The position numbers were made by a program, and so were the translations under genes. DNA of 5,992 nucleotides from the NCBI GenBank assembly GCA_025964295.1, contig JAOPZD010000208.1, forward strand, positions 1 through 5,992. The letters are read 5' to 3'. Under the pieces are notes generated by a model. That model had not been told where the DNA came from, did not search any database, and was given only the letters and a program-made list of their open reading frames with translations. Positions 1-5,730 of this stretch are shown in pieces. The stretch is from Conexibacter sp. Lineage in GTDB: Bacteria > Actinomycetota > Thermoleophilia > Solirubrobacterales > Solirubrobacteraceae. Every line of letters begins with the position of its first letter. Positions within the stretch are counted from its first letter, which is position 1.

Positions 1-203
1 GCAAGGTGTGCGCGCGCCCCCGGCAGCCAGAAGTACCGCTCTGCCCCTGACGATCGCTGGCCGACCGAACGGACCGTGCCGGCTACAAGGTGGAGCGCTT
101 TGAGTGTGATGACCTGCACCACTGGCCCGCTCGTAGCGCCGAACTACCGCTGACCTTCGCCACCGCAGAGCCGGCCGCGGGCCCGGACCCCTCCGGCGGG
201 TAA
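1..203 (+). pseudogene. Broken small zinc-ribbon-like protein fragment
   Basis: No intact frame is open here, but two frames together read like the end of a small zinc-ribbon-type protein. From base 1, frame 1 gives ARCARAPGSQKYRSAPDD. Frame 3, open from 51 after a TGA at 48-50, continues as ADRTDRAGYKVERFECDDLHHW and ends at TAA 201-203. Small actinobacterial and phage proteins often have a first Cys pair, a K/R-Y-R-[ST] strand, a helix, then a strand ending CxxCxxWH. Here the CxxC partner in each half appears lost (CARA and CDDL), and a frameshift near 45-55 is needed to join the halves. I infer a decayed gene whose start lies outside the window. The resemblance is by eye only, and chance open frames in GC-rich DNA are the alternative. 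Confidence 0.3.
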
Positions 204-508
204 CCCTCGGGGGCTCGACCGCCCAATCTCGGCGGCCCACTTCCCATGCGCTATCGGTCCGTAGCGACCGTAGACGTCCTGCCACTCGTCGGATGCGAAT
301 CATCCTTCGCTCAAGCGTCAGAACCACGCCACGCGACGCAGGACCAGTCGAACAGTCGAACAGTCGACGTTGCACGGTGCCTGAAACGAGTCTGACAATA
401 GCCGAAGCACTTGCGAGCCGAAGGCGATATCGGAACCGCCACCGGACGCGCAGTCGAGCCGTCGAGGTCCTTATGGCGTCGGCGGCGTTGAGATCTTCGT
501 CGGTCAGG
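204..508. other. Stretch with no recognised gene
   Basis: Open frames on both strands here are rich in Arg, Ser and Ala, lack plausible ribosome binding sites, and match nothing I recognise. The only local structure I see is the short tandem repeat at 346-367. The stretch lies between two apparently decayed gene fragments, so it may itself be degraded coding DNA. Confidence 0.45.
346..367. repeat. Short tandem repeat, 8-bp unit AGTCGAAC
   Basis: Two exact copies of AGTCGAAC (346-353 and 354-361) are followed by a partial third (AGTCGA, 362-367), which runs into the palindrome GTCGAC. It is too short to be a CRISPR array or a convincing iteron set. Slippage-generated repetition in non-coding DNA is the simplest reading. 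Confidence 0.6.
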
Positions 509-650
509 TCATTTGCGAGTCGCGGGCCATGTCGCCGTGAGCACCTGTCCGTCGGCGGCGTTGGCGTTTCGGGCTTTGAGGTGCACGGTGACGCGGTTGC
601 GCGTGAGGTAGGGCCCTAGCGTGAGCGTGTTGCTGCCGCGGGCCCCTCCC
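509..650 (-). pseudogene. Possible decayed coding fragment (C-terminal part)
   Basis: On the minus strand, one frame ending at TGA (509-511) reads as a balanced protein-like segment with about 80% G/C at third positions from about 645 down to the stop. It includes LTLGPYLTRNRVTVHLKAR followed by NANAADGQVLTATWPATRK. Upstream of about 650 the same frame turns into low-complexity Gly/Arg sequence with no convincing start. Just past the stop a shifted frame continues with LTDEDLNAADAIRTSTARL, so a frameshift may have split one gene. I do not recognise the family. A chance open frame is a real alternative. Confidence 0.2.
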
Positions 651-718
651 CCTCTCGCCGAGCGACAGTCTCCAGTACCTCGACTGAAAATCGACTGCTG
701 TGCCCAAACGTTGTCGGT

Positions 719-739
719 CGGACCCGGGGCCGGGATCCG
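719..739 (-). terminator. GC-rich hairpin downstream of the minus-strand sigma operon
   Basis: Read on the minus strand, CGGATCCCG, a GCCC loop and CGGGTCCG form an 8-bp GC-rich stem with one bulged T. The hairpin starts about 33 bases after the stop codon of the membrane-protein gene (772-774). No T-tract follows, so it would be an atypical intrinsic terminator, as is common in high-GC actinobacteria. It could instead be an mRNA 3'-end stabiliser. Confidence 0.4.
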
Positions 740-771
740 GCGCTGTCCGCGCGCACTGTGGCGGCTGATTG

Positions 772-1692
772 CTAACGGAGGGCGTTGCGTGCGATCAGCG
801 TGCCTTCGGCGTCGCGCTGTTCGAGTCGAAGGGGCCTGGCGCCTCGCGGGGCACGGAAGCCGAAGAGTCCGTTCGACGGCCGGACGCGGAGCATCCGCTT
901 GCCTGTTTGGCGAGCGATGACGGTGATCGTTCGGGTTGACGGCTTAGCGATGCCGAAGTAGCCGCCGCCTTCGGTGCCAAGCACCTTGACGTGGATTGGG
1001 TGTCCCGCTCGGATAGGGAAGCTGAAGCCCGCCCCGCTTTCCTTGCCGGGCGTCTCACGCAAACGCCAAACGCGGAGGAATTGGCTGCTTGGTCGCACGT
1101 CTTCGTCTTGCCGCAGGTCAGCAATGGCGCGGTCCCGGGCAGCGTCGCGGGCAGGGCGCTGCGCGACGTAGGTCTCGCGTGCAGCCAAGCAGCGCCGGGG
1201 GTCGGCCACTTCGGAGATCGCGGTGCCGTCAGACACTGCGACAACGATCCGTAGGTCACCTGGGAAGACGGCGGTAAGGAGGCTTTGTCGGATGATGCGG
1301 GCGGGACCGAGCAGCCGGACTACGGAATCGGGGAGTGTGGCCGGGACGAACGACGGTTCCGCGAGGCCAGGCAGCTCTCGGATGGCTTCCGGCGGAATGT
1401 CTCCGTCTACCAGAGTCGCGCCGGCAAGCACTCGTGGCCGCTGGCAAACGCGGAGCTGCTCAGTTTGGCTGCGTGCATCGTTGTGAAGCTCCCGCGCTGT
1501 GGCGTCCGACGTTGCTCCGTTGCTGCTTAGAGCCGCAGCTCCGCCGACAGACCCCACTACGAGAATCGGCGCAAGGAGAAGTCCCCACCGACGGGGACCT
1601 CGGGGGCCGCGCGAGAGAACCGGGGGCTTGCCCGCAGCTTGCTCGACGGTGCTTTGCGCGAGTTGACGGCGTAGTTCGTCGTGGGCGCTCAT
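772..1692 (-). CDS. Membrane-anchored partner of ECF sigma factor (putative anti-sigma/sensor), 306 aa
   Basis: I do not recognise a named family. The N-terminus (1-35) is short, hydrophilic and ends in a basic patch (RGPRGPRR, 29-35 region). A single hydrophobic segment follows at about 36-56 (GLLLAPILVVGSVGGAAAL), predicting N-inside, C-outside topology. The remaining 250 residues would be extracytoplasmic, with two cysteines (C83, C168) that could form a disulfide. The C-terminal 60 residues look beta-rich and end with a strand-turn pattern around DAEGTLI. The ATG overlaps the sigma factor's TGA in ATGA, and AGGAG lies 5 bases upstream inside the sigma gene, so translation is probably coupled. 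Context and topology suggest it controls the sigma factor in response to an envelope signal. No HxxxCxxC zinc anti-sigma motif is present. Other possibilities are an envelope protein that merely shares the operon, or an effector of the sigma factor. Confidence 0.8.
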   Translation of the reverse strand: MSAHDELRRQLAQSTVEQAAGKPPVLSRGPRGPRRWGLLLAPILVVGSVGGAAALSSNGATSDATARELHNDARSQTEQLRVCQRPRVLAGATLVDGDIPPEAIRELPGLAEPSFVPATLPDSVVRLLGPARIIRQSLLTAVFPGDLRIVVAVSDGTAISEVADPRRCLAARETYVAQRPARDAARDRAIADLRQDEDVRPSSQFLRVWRLRETPGKESGAGFSFPIRAGHPIHVKVLGTEGGGYFGIAKPSTRTITVIARQTGKRMLRVRPSNGLFGFRAPRGARPLRLEQRDAEGTLIARNALR

Positions 1693-2258
1693 GGTGTCTC
1701 CTGAAGTCGGGTTCGCAGCGCGAGCAGTCCGCGCCGTACGCGCTGACGCACGACGGCCGATGAGCAGCGCAGCTCCGCTGCGATCTCCGTATAAGGCCGC
1801 TCGTTCAGCACGCGGGCTATCACCGCGTCGCGTTGCGCCGCTGGCAGATCTTTCAGGTGTTGCATGACGTCGCCCTCACTGGAACGCGAAGCGAGCTCCT
1901 CCACTCGCTCGAGGTCCTCGTCCTCCAGGGCTATCGGCTCATGCCTCAGTCGTCGGCGGGCAGCGTCTTCGACCTGGCCGCGCCGGACACTGTCCCGGAG
2001 CTTGTTCGCGGCAATCGTGAACAGCCACGACGCCGCGGCCCCGCGCGCCGGGTCAAACGTCGAGCAGCTCATCACGACCGCGGCGAACGTTTCGGCCGTC
2101 AGGTCAAAAGCGACATCGGACCGCTCAGTGCGCCGCAGATGAAAGCCGGTCACAGGACCAAGCCACCGGTCGTAGAACTGCTCCAGGGCGCGAACGTCGC
2201 CGGCTCCCGCAGCGAGAAGCAGGCAGTCGTCCTCGTCGGCGGAGCGGTTCATCATCAC
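1689..2258 (-). CDS. ECF-type RNA polymerase sigma factor, 189 aa
   Basis: This is a sigma-70 family protein of ECF size with only regions 2 and 4. Region 2 spans about residues 22-92: the helix around ALEQFYDRWLGPVTGFHLRR, the core-binding stretch DLTAETFAAV (52-61) and the -10-binding W-L-F-T-I-A-A-N-K-L-R-D segment (78-89). Region 4 spans about 133-185, with LPAAQRDAVIARV and a helix-turn-helix at PYTEIAAELRCSSAVVRQRVRRG (155-177). The linker (93-132) is acidic and variable. It directs core polymerase to a specific promoter set. Three successive start codons exist: GTG at 2258, ATG at 2255 and ATG at 2252. None has a clear Shine-Dalgarno sequence, and the first residues are not conserved enough to choose. 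It heads an operon with the membrane protein and diverges from a second ECF gene. Its family is certain by motif, but its ECF group and targets cannot be told from sequence alone. Confidence 0.93.
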   Translation of the reverse strand: MMMNRSADEDDCLLLAAGAGDVRALEQFYDRWLGPVTGFHLRRTERSDVAFDLTAETFAAVVMSCSTFDPARGAAASWLFTIAANKLRDSVRRGQVEDAARRRLRHEPIALEDEDLERVEELASRSSEGDVMQHLKDLPAAQRDAVIARVLNERPYTEIAAELRCSSAVVRQRVRRGLLALRTRLQETP

Positions 2259-2262
2259 GTGT

Positions 2263-2287
2263 TACGCACTAGCGACCGAAGTGTGAC
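2263..2287 (-). promoter_or_regulatory. Possible ECF-type promoter of the minus-strand sigma operon
   Basis: Read on the minus strand, GTCACA (2282-2287) is followed after 15 bases by CGTA (2263-2266). This resembles the TGTCACA / CGTC elements described for some ECF groups, but the match is partial. Transcription would begin about at the GTG/ATG/ATG start cluster, giving a leaderless message and agreeing with the absence of a Shine-Dalgarno sequence. Short motifs like this can arise by chance. Confidence 0.25.
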
Positions 2288-2305
2288 GAGTGCCGAACTC
2301 GACAC
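2281..2305. repeat. Imperfect inverted repeat in the divergent promoter region
   Basis: GTGT-ga-CGAGT, a GCCGA spacer and ACTCG-ACAC form a 9-bp dyad with a 2-base bulge. It covers the putative -35 element of the minus-strand sigma operon. A regulator binding site is possible. A chance dyad in GC-rich DNA cannot be excluded. Confidence 0.35.
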
Positions 2306-2497
2306 GCCCAGACGCGCTGGCCGCCCCGCTGGCAGATCACCGTCGTTCGTCGCCCCGCGACCCGCCTTCACGATCTAAGCCAGCCCGGGCCCGCGGAACA
2401 ACTTAGCCCGGCCCCCGGTGCGTGCGACAGTGGACGCGTCTGGTGAGGGAGCGGCGGCCCGCGGCACCGTTAGGCGCGGGCGTGCGCCGACGTCGTG

Positions 2498-2523
2498 GGA
2501 ACCTACGGGAGCAGTCGTGCGTT
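2498..2523 (+). promoter_or_regulatory. ECF sigma-type promoter of the plus-strand sigma operon
   Basis: GGAACC (2498-2503), a 16-base spacer and CGTT (2520-2523) match the well-known ECF consensus GGAAC-N15/16-CGTT closely. Transcription would start at about 2529-2531, only 4-6 bases before the ATG at 2535. The message would therefore be almost leaderless and would exclude the weak AGG at 2526-2528 as a ribosome site. ECF factors often drive their own operon, so autoregulation by the adjacent sigma factor is the natural inference. Confidence 0.5.
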
Positions 2524-2534
2524 GCAGGTCGTGA

Positions 2535-3092
2535 ATGACTAACGACGAGGACATCCAGGCCCTGCAGCGCTCGCTACGCGAGCCCGCAGCGTTCGATGCT
2601 CTCTTCGTGCGCCACCACACCGCGATCCGCCGTTACCTGTACGCGCGGATCGGGGAGCCAGCCTTGGCCGAGGACCTTGCTGCAGAGACGTTCGTCCGTG
2701 CTTTTGCGGCGAGGGCCCGCTTTTGCGACCAAGGGCACGGCGTCCGCCCGTGGTTGTTCCAGATCGCTACGAACCTCCTGCGCGACGAGCTTCGCGCTCG
2801 TGGACGCCGGTCGGTGGCGGCGGTTCCGGGTGAGATAAGCGTCGCGCCGCCGGGCCTGCCTGCTGATCCGGCGCTCGGCGCCCTGCTCAGAGAGCTGCCG
2901 CGCGAGCAGCTTGAGGTTCTCCTTCTGCATGCCTGGGCGGACCTTGGCTACGAGGAGATTGCCGCCGCCCTCGGGATCCGAGTCGGCACGGTTCGCTCGC
3001 GCCTGCACCGAGCCCGGACCCATTTGAAGCGCGCTCTGCCAACAATCGAGACCGCACCGACGACCGCGCTGCCCGCCGGGAGCAACCCATGA
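2535..3092 (+). CDS. ECF-type RNA polymerase sigma factor, 185 aa
   Basis: Compact two-domain ECF sigma factor. Region 2 covers about residues 16-88: AAFDALFVRHHTAIRRYLYAR, the core-binding EDLAAETFVRAFA (46-58) and the promoter-melting RPWLFQIATNLLRDELR (71-87). Region 4 covers about 115-167: LLRELPREQLEVLLLHAWADL and a textbook helix-turn-helix at GYEEIAAALGIRVGTVRSRL (138-157), continuing HRARTHLK. A Pro/Ala-rich linker lies between them, and the C-terminal tail of about 18 residues is low-complexity. The ATG at 2535 is preceded by no strong Shine-Dalgarno sequence but by an ECF promoter ending 11 bases upstream, which supports this start. The stop overlaps the next gene's ATG. Its motifs are closer to the family consensus than those of the divergent sigma factor (GTVRSRLHRAR versus AVVRQRVRRGL), so the two probably recognise different promoters. 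Confidence 0.95.
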   Translation: MTNDEDIQALQRSLREPAAFDALFVRHHTAIRRYLYARIGEPALAEDLAAETFVRAFAARARFCDQGHGVRPWLFQIATNLLRDELRARGRRSVAAVPGEISVAPPGLPADPALGALLRELPREQLEVLLLHAWADLGYEEIAAALGIRVGTVRSRLHRARTHLKRALPTIETAPTTALPAGSNP

Positions 3093-4003
3093 CCGACCGC
3101 GACCTTGCCCGACTCCGCGACGCCTACCCGCCGTTGCCAGGCAACAGCTGCGATCCGCCAGCCACAAGTGTTGAGCGCCTCCAGGCGCTGTATGCATCAC
3201 CCCCGCCTCCGGCAGACCGGCCCATCGCCCAGAGTTGGCGACCGTCCCGCCGCGCCGGGCTACTGGCTCTTGGGGCGGTCATCGCCAGCGGGACCGCGGT
3301 TGCCGCGACAACTACGGGCTGGCACCCGCAGCTCGGCTCTCCGGACCGTCAAGACCGTCCGCGCGCGGCGGCCGCCGCGGTTCCCGCCGAGCAACTCGCG
3401 ATGCTGGCAGTGCTGCGCCGGCCGCAGACCGACGCTGACCGCGGCCGGCTCGTGCGGATGGCCCTTCGGCGGCTCGACCGCTCCCTCGTGAATGGCGTGC
3501 ACGTCGATGCGATCCGCGTGATCGACCAGGGCTCGCAGTCTGCGACGATCCTCGTCCCGGCTGAGCGGACCGGATCCTACGAGCCGCGCTACCGGAAACG
3601 CGCGACGCGAGACGTCCTCTGCCTGCACACCATTGCCTACATGCCTGCAACCAAGATCCCCCGCCCAGGCCGTCCGACGATCCGCTTTCGCGGCAGCTAC
3701 GGGAGGGGCAGTACTTGCGGCACGACCGCAACCCTTCGCACGACCGGCATTCGGGCCGGTACGGGCGAAAGCCGGGTCATCACGGGACCCGTGGACTACG
3801 ACCACGGGCCGCTGACGCACTACGCGACGCTCGTCCCTGACGGCGTGGCGAAGGTAACGGTCAACCTCCGGCACGGCCGGACGCTGACCGTCCCTGTGCG
3901 TCACAACGTCTACCGCTTCGCCGTCCCCGGCATCCAGTCCCAGCTCGGGACGGTCTGGTACGACGCCGCCGGCCGACGCCTGAACCACCACGCCCGCCCT
4001 TAG
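3089..4003 (+). CDS. Membrane-anchored partner of ECF sigma factor (putative anti-sigma/sensor), 304 aa
   Basis: No named family is recognised. A hydrophilic N-terminus of about 55 residues (TDRDLARLRDAYPPLPG, then a Pro-rich linker) precedes the basic RPSRR and one hydrophobic segment at about 56-74 (AGLLALGAVIASGTAVAAT). The rest is predicted to lie outside the membrane. It contains LAVLRRPQTDADR (107-118 region), a motif I recall from uncharacterised actinobacterial proteins, and a pair of cysteines (C178, C210) that could form a disulfide. The C-terminal beta-rich module is LVPDGVAKVTVNLRHGRTL, then VPVRHNVYRFAVP and VWYDAAGR (248-296). ATGA overlap with the sigma gene and GGGAG 6 bases upstream indicate translational coupling. 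By context it is likely an anti-sigma factor or sensor for that sigma factor. It lacks the zinc-binding anti-sigma motif. The C-terminal module resembles that of the divergent partner at 772-1692. Confidence 0.82.
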   Translation: MTDRDLARLRDAYPPLPGNSCDPPATSVERLQALYASPPPPADRPIAQSWRPSRRAGLLALGAVIASGTAVAATTTGWHPQLGSPDRQDRPRAAAAAVPAEQLAMLAVLRRPQTDADRGRLVRMALRRLDRSLVNGVHVDAIRVIDQGSQSATILVPAERTGSYEPRYRKRATRDVLCLHTIAYMPATKIPRPGRPTIRFRGSYGRGSTCGTTATLRTTGIRAGTGESRVITGPVDYDHGPLTHYATLVPDGVAKVTVNLRHGRTLTVPVRHNVYRFAVPGIQSQLGTVWYDAAGRRLNHHARP

Positions 4004-4306
4004 AGCGCGACCAACTGGCGTTCGCGAGGCCGCTACCGCCGGCCCGACGTCCTGCTCATCGCAATCGCTGAAGCTCTTGAGGTAACCAGCTGGGTCGTGC
4101 TCGTGAGCAACGTCGCTTCCTCCCCAGCCTGCGGCTGCTCCTTTCGCGTGCCGGCGCTTGTCCGCTTCGCGCAAAGGGGAAGTCCGAGCGGTCACCGCGA
4201 CCACCGACGACCGGGCCTCACAGCCCGCGCGTTGTCACGGCAACAGGACCAAAACTCTCGCGCGAGCTGCATCGAATACGAGTGGCGCCGGTCCGACGTC
4301 AGGCAC
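4004..4306. other. Intergenic stretch with no recognised gene
   Basis: These 303 bases separate the 3' ends of the plus-strand sigma operon and the minus-strand reductase gene, so no promoter for either is expected. No convincing gene is visible. The open frames on both strands extend from the antisense of flanking genes. A weak dyad, CGGGC with a CTCACA loop and GCCCG (4212-4227), is the only hairpin I noticed, too far from either stop to call a terminator. Confidence 0.5.
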
Positions 4307-4870
4307 TCAACGCCCGGTCTCATACCTGGTCAGGACCACGCCGTGGGGAAACGTCCGGGTCTCCACCAGGCTCAGGTTCACCCAGTTGTCCAAGGCCGTG
4401 AAGAACGGCGTGCCGCCGCCCACCAAGACCGGTGCGGTGACCAGCACGTACTCGTCGATCAGCCCGGCCCGCATGGCCGCTGCGGCGAGTGTGGCGCCGC
4501 CGATGTCAATGGGGCCGCCATCCTCGGCCTTGAGCCTGGTGATCTCGGTGACCGCGTCACCGGTGACCAGGCGGGTGTTCCAATCGACCGCGCTCGTCGT
4601 CGAGGAGAACACCACCTTCGGCATTTCCCGCCACCGGCGGGCGAACTCGATCTCCGCCGGTGTGGTGCCAGGCTGCTGGTCGGCGGTCGGCCAGTGGGAG
4701 CTCATCCCCTCCCACAGCTTGCGCCCGTACAGCGCAAGGCCCGTCGCCCCCACCCGGTCTGACCACCACTGGAACAGCTCGTCGCTCGGCACGCTCCAGC
4801 CGAGGTCGTCGCCGGGCGCGGCGATGTAGCCGTCCAGGCTCACGTTCATGGCAAAGGTCAGTTTCCGCAT
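4307..4870 (-). CDS. Dihydrofolate reductase family protein (RibD C-terminal domain), 187 aa
   Basis: The protein has the fold signature of the RibD-C/DHFR-like family (YwjB/YyaP type): an N-terminal strand and loop FAMNVSLDGYIA (6-17), LALYGRKLWEGM (45-56) at the position of the substrate/cofactor loop, the strand KVVFSST (85-91), the glycine pair in PIDIGGATLA (120-129) expected to contact NADPH phosphate, and LIDEYVLVTAPVLVGGGTPFF (137-157). Length is normal for the family. Members are presumed NAD(P)H-dependent reductases, but most have no known substrate and are not true folate enzymes. The ATG at 4868-4870 has a strong ribosome site (GGGAGG, 7 bases away). It is monocistronic as far as can be seen and faces the plus-strand sigma operon tail to tail. 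Its cytoplasmic role is unknown. Family assignment is firm; calling it folA or ribD would be wrong. Confidence 0.93.
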   Translation of the reverse strand: MRKLTFAMNVSLDGYIAAPGDDLGWSVPSDELFQWWSDRVGATGLALYGRKLWEGMSSHWPTADQQPGTTPAEIEFARRWREMPKVVFSSTTSAVDWNTRLVTGDAVTEITRLKAEDGGPIDIGGATLAAAAMRAGLIDEYVLVTAPVLVGGGTPFFTALDNWVNLSLVETRTFPHGVVLTRYETGR

Positions 4871-5211
4871 GTGTCAGCCTCCCATGAGTCGTTATGGCGT
4901 ACAGACCAGCAGAGAGCGGAAGAATCATCGGCCACCAGTGCACCTCTGCCGCGACATGCTCGGCCACGTGCCCAGCAGCCGGTAGCGGAGACCGCGATAC
5001 GGCAGGTCCTCGCCGCCGAGAACGAGGCGCCGGCGAAGGCAAACCCTGACCGGACGCGACTCTGCCGAGAAGAGAGTCAAGTCATGTCCACGATGACGCG
5101 TTGCTCTGCCAGCAGATCACTGCGTTGCCTTCTGCTCGCCTGCCCCGGATCGCGGTTTCCTCCCCACTTCTGATCACAAGAATTCCCCAGGCGGCAGGGT
5201 CGTAGAAGGGT
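4871..5211. other. Intergenic stretch with no recognised gene
   Basis: Apart from the ribosome site at its left end I see no gene or clear promoter here. Open frames on both strands are compositionally erratic and unsupported by ribosome sites. The reductase promoter should lie within the first hundred bases or so, but no convincing -35/-10 pair stands out. Confidence 0.45.
4878..4883 (-). promoter_or_regulatory. Ribosome binding site of the reductase gene
   Basis: GGGAGG on the minus strand lies 7 bases before the ATG at 4868-4870. It is the best Shine-Dalgarno sequence in the window and fixes the start at MRKLTF, ahead of the conserved N-terminal strand. Confidence 0.75.
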
Positions 5212-5271
5212 CGCGGTAGGCGGGACGGAGGTGAGCCCCGGCGGGGGCGAGTCTCTGTCCCGCCTACCGCG
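5212..5271. repeat. Perfect 15-bp inverted repeat with 30-base loop
   Basis: CGCGGTAGGCGGGAC (5212-5226) is exactly complementary to GTCCCGCCTACCGCG (5257-5271). The 30-base G-rich interior includes GGAGGTGAGCCCCGGCGGGG. As RNA it would make a very stable hairpin on either strand, but no T-run follows. It ends 10 bases before the apparent left end of the IS21-family remnant. It may be a terminator, a protein-binding or REP-like element, or the remnant of another mobile element's ends. Confidence 0.8.
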
Positions 5272-5281
5272 TGCGCGGTTC

Positions 5282-5707
5282 TGTCAGGGGCCCCCACCAA
5301 GGTCGCGGTTGCGAGGCCAGCGACTGAGGAAGGGGTCCTCAGGGGGATGCTCACACAGGAGGACGACGTGGAGATCCACGCGTTGCACGCGAGGGGCTGG
5401 TCGGTGTCTTCGATCAGCCGTCACACCGGACGGGATCGCAAGACGGTCGCGAAGTACGTGAAGGGTCAGGTGCCGGTGCGGGAGCGGGCGCCGAGCTGTC
5501 TTGAGCCGTTCCGCGGCTACATCACCGCGAGGGTTCGCCGAGGACCTGCATCTGCCCGCGGTCACGCTCCTAGACGAGCTTGCCGCGGCTGGTTTTGACC
5601 GGTCCTACCCGGCCTTGGTCAGGGAGCTGCGGCGGCTGGCGCTGCGGCCAGTCTGCCGGACGACCCTAGAAACCCAACTCCGCCAATGCCCGAATAGATC
5701 GCCCTGA
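5282..5707 (+). mobile_element. IS21-family insertion sequence remnant (left end and 5' part of istA)
   Basis: The element is recognised from the istA fragment it carries. TGTCAGGGGCCCCCACC (5282-5298) looks like the TGT-initiated terminal inverted repeat expected of the left end of an actinobacterial IS21 element, about 50 bases before istA. IS21 elements carry istA (transposase, roughly 400-500 residues) and istB (AAA+ helper). Here only about 100 istA codons remain, istB is absent, and no matching right end (GGTGGGGGCCCCTGACA) is visible before 5836. The right boundary is therefore uncertain: recognisable protein similarity stops near 5660. The element cannot move by itself. Confidence 0.75.
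5347..5707 (+). pseudogene. istA: Truncated, frameshifted IS21 transposase (istA fragment)
   Basis: Frame 1 from ATG 5347 reads MLTQEDDVEIHALHARGWSV, then SSISRHTGRDRKTVAKYVKG. This is the N-terminal helix-turn-helix DNA-binding domain typical of IstA. After codon 62 (AGG, 5530-5532) the similarity moves to frame 2: FAEDLHLPAVTLLDELAAAG, then FDRSYPALVRELRRLALRPVC. Removing one G from the GGG at 5531-5533 restores a continuous protein, so a single-base insertion explains the break. After RPVC (about 5657) the sequence (RTTLETQLRQCPNRSP, stop 5705-5707) no longer looks like IstA, and the DDE catalytic domain is missing. An AGGGGG touches the ATG directly, and AGGAAGGGG lies about 10 bases upstream as a likelier ribosome site. 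The gene is dead: at most a short DNA-binding peptide of 83 residues could be made. Confidence 0.82.
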
Positions 5708-5730
5708 CCACCAAACCGAGGGGGAATCCA

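Noticed and set aside
346..367. CRISPR-like or iteron repeat
   Set aside because: The unit is only 8 bp, with fewer than three copies, no spacers, and no cas or replication gene nearby.
293..619. 108-codon plus-strand open frame
   Set aside because: It has no ribosome site, is rich in Ser and Arg, shows no motif, and overlaps the more coding-like minus-strand fragment at 509-650.
2574..3200. 208-codon open frame on the minus strand opposite the second sigma factor
   Set aside because: The plus-strand frame carries unmistakable ECF sigma motifs. The antisense product is Arg/Gly-rich and featureless, as expected of a high-GC shadow.
772..4003. Zinc-binding (HxxxCxxC) anti-sigma domain in either sigma partner
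   Set aside because: I looked in both N-terminal cytoplasmic regions. One has no Cys at all and the other has a single Cys21 with no His/Cys spacing pattern.
3260..4204. Long open frame (314 codons) on the minus strand opposite the plus-strand membrane protein
   Set aside because: It is antisense to a gene with clear topology, operon coupling and a ribosome site. Its composition is dominated by Arg, Ala, Val and Gly with no domain, and it has no Shine-Dalgarno sequence.
4097..4829. Two long plus-strand open frames opposite the reductase gene
   Set aside because: The minus-strand frame has all the RibD-C family motifs and a strong ribosome site. The plus-strand products show no recognisable domain.
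4925..5100. Minus-strand segment reading SAESRPVRVCLRRRLVLGGE, with GC-rich third positions
   Set aside because: It has no start codon or ribosome site, and the frame is open for only about 55 codons. It matches no family I know, so coding bias over this length is weak evidence.
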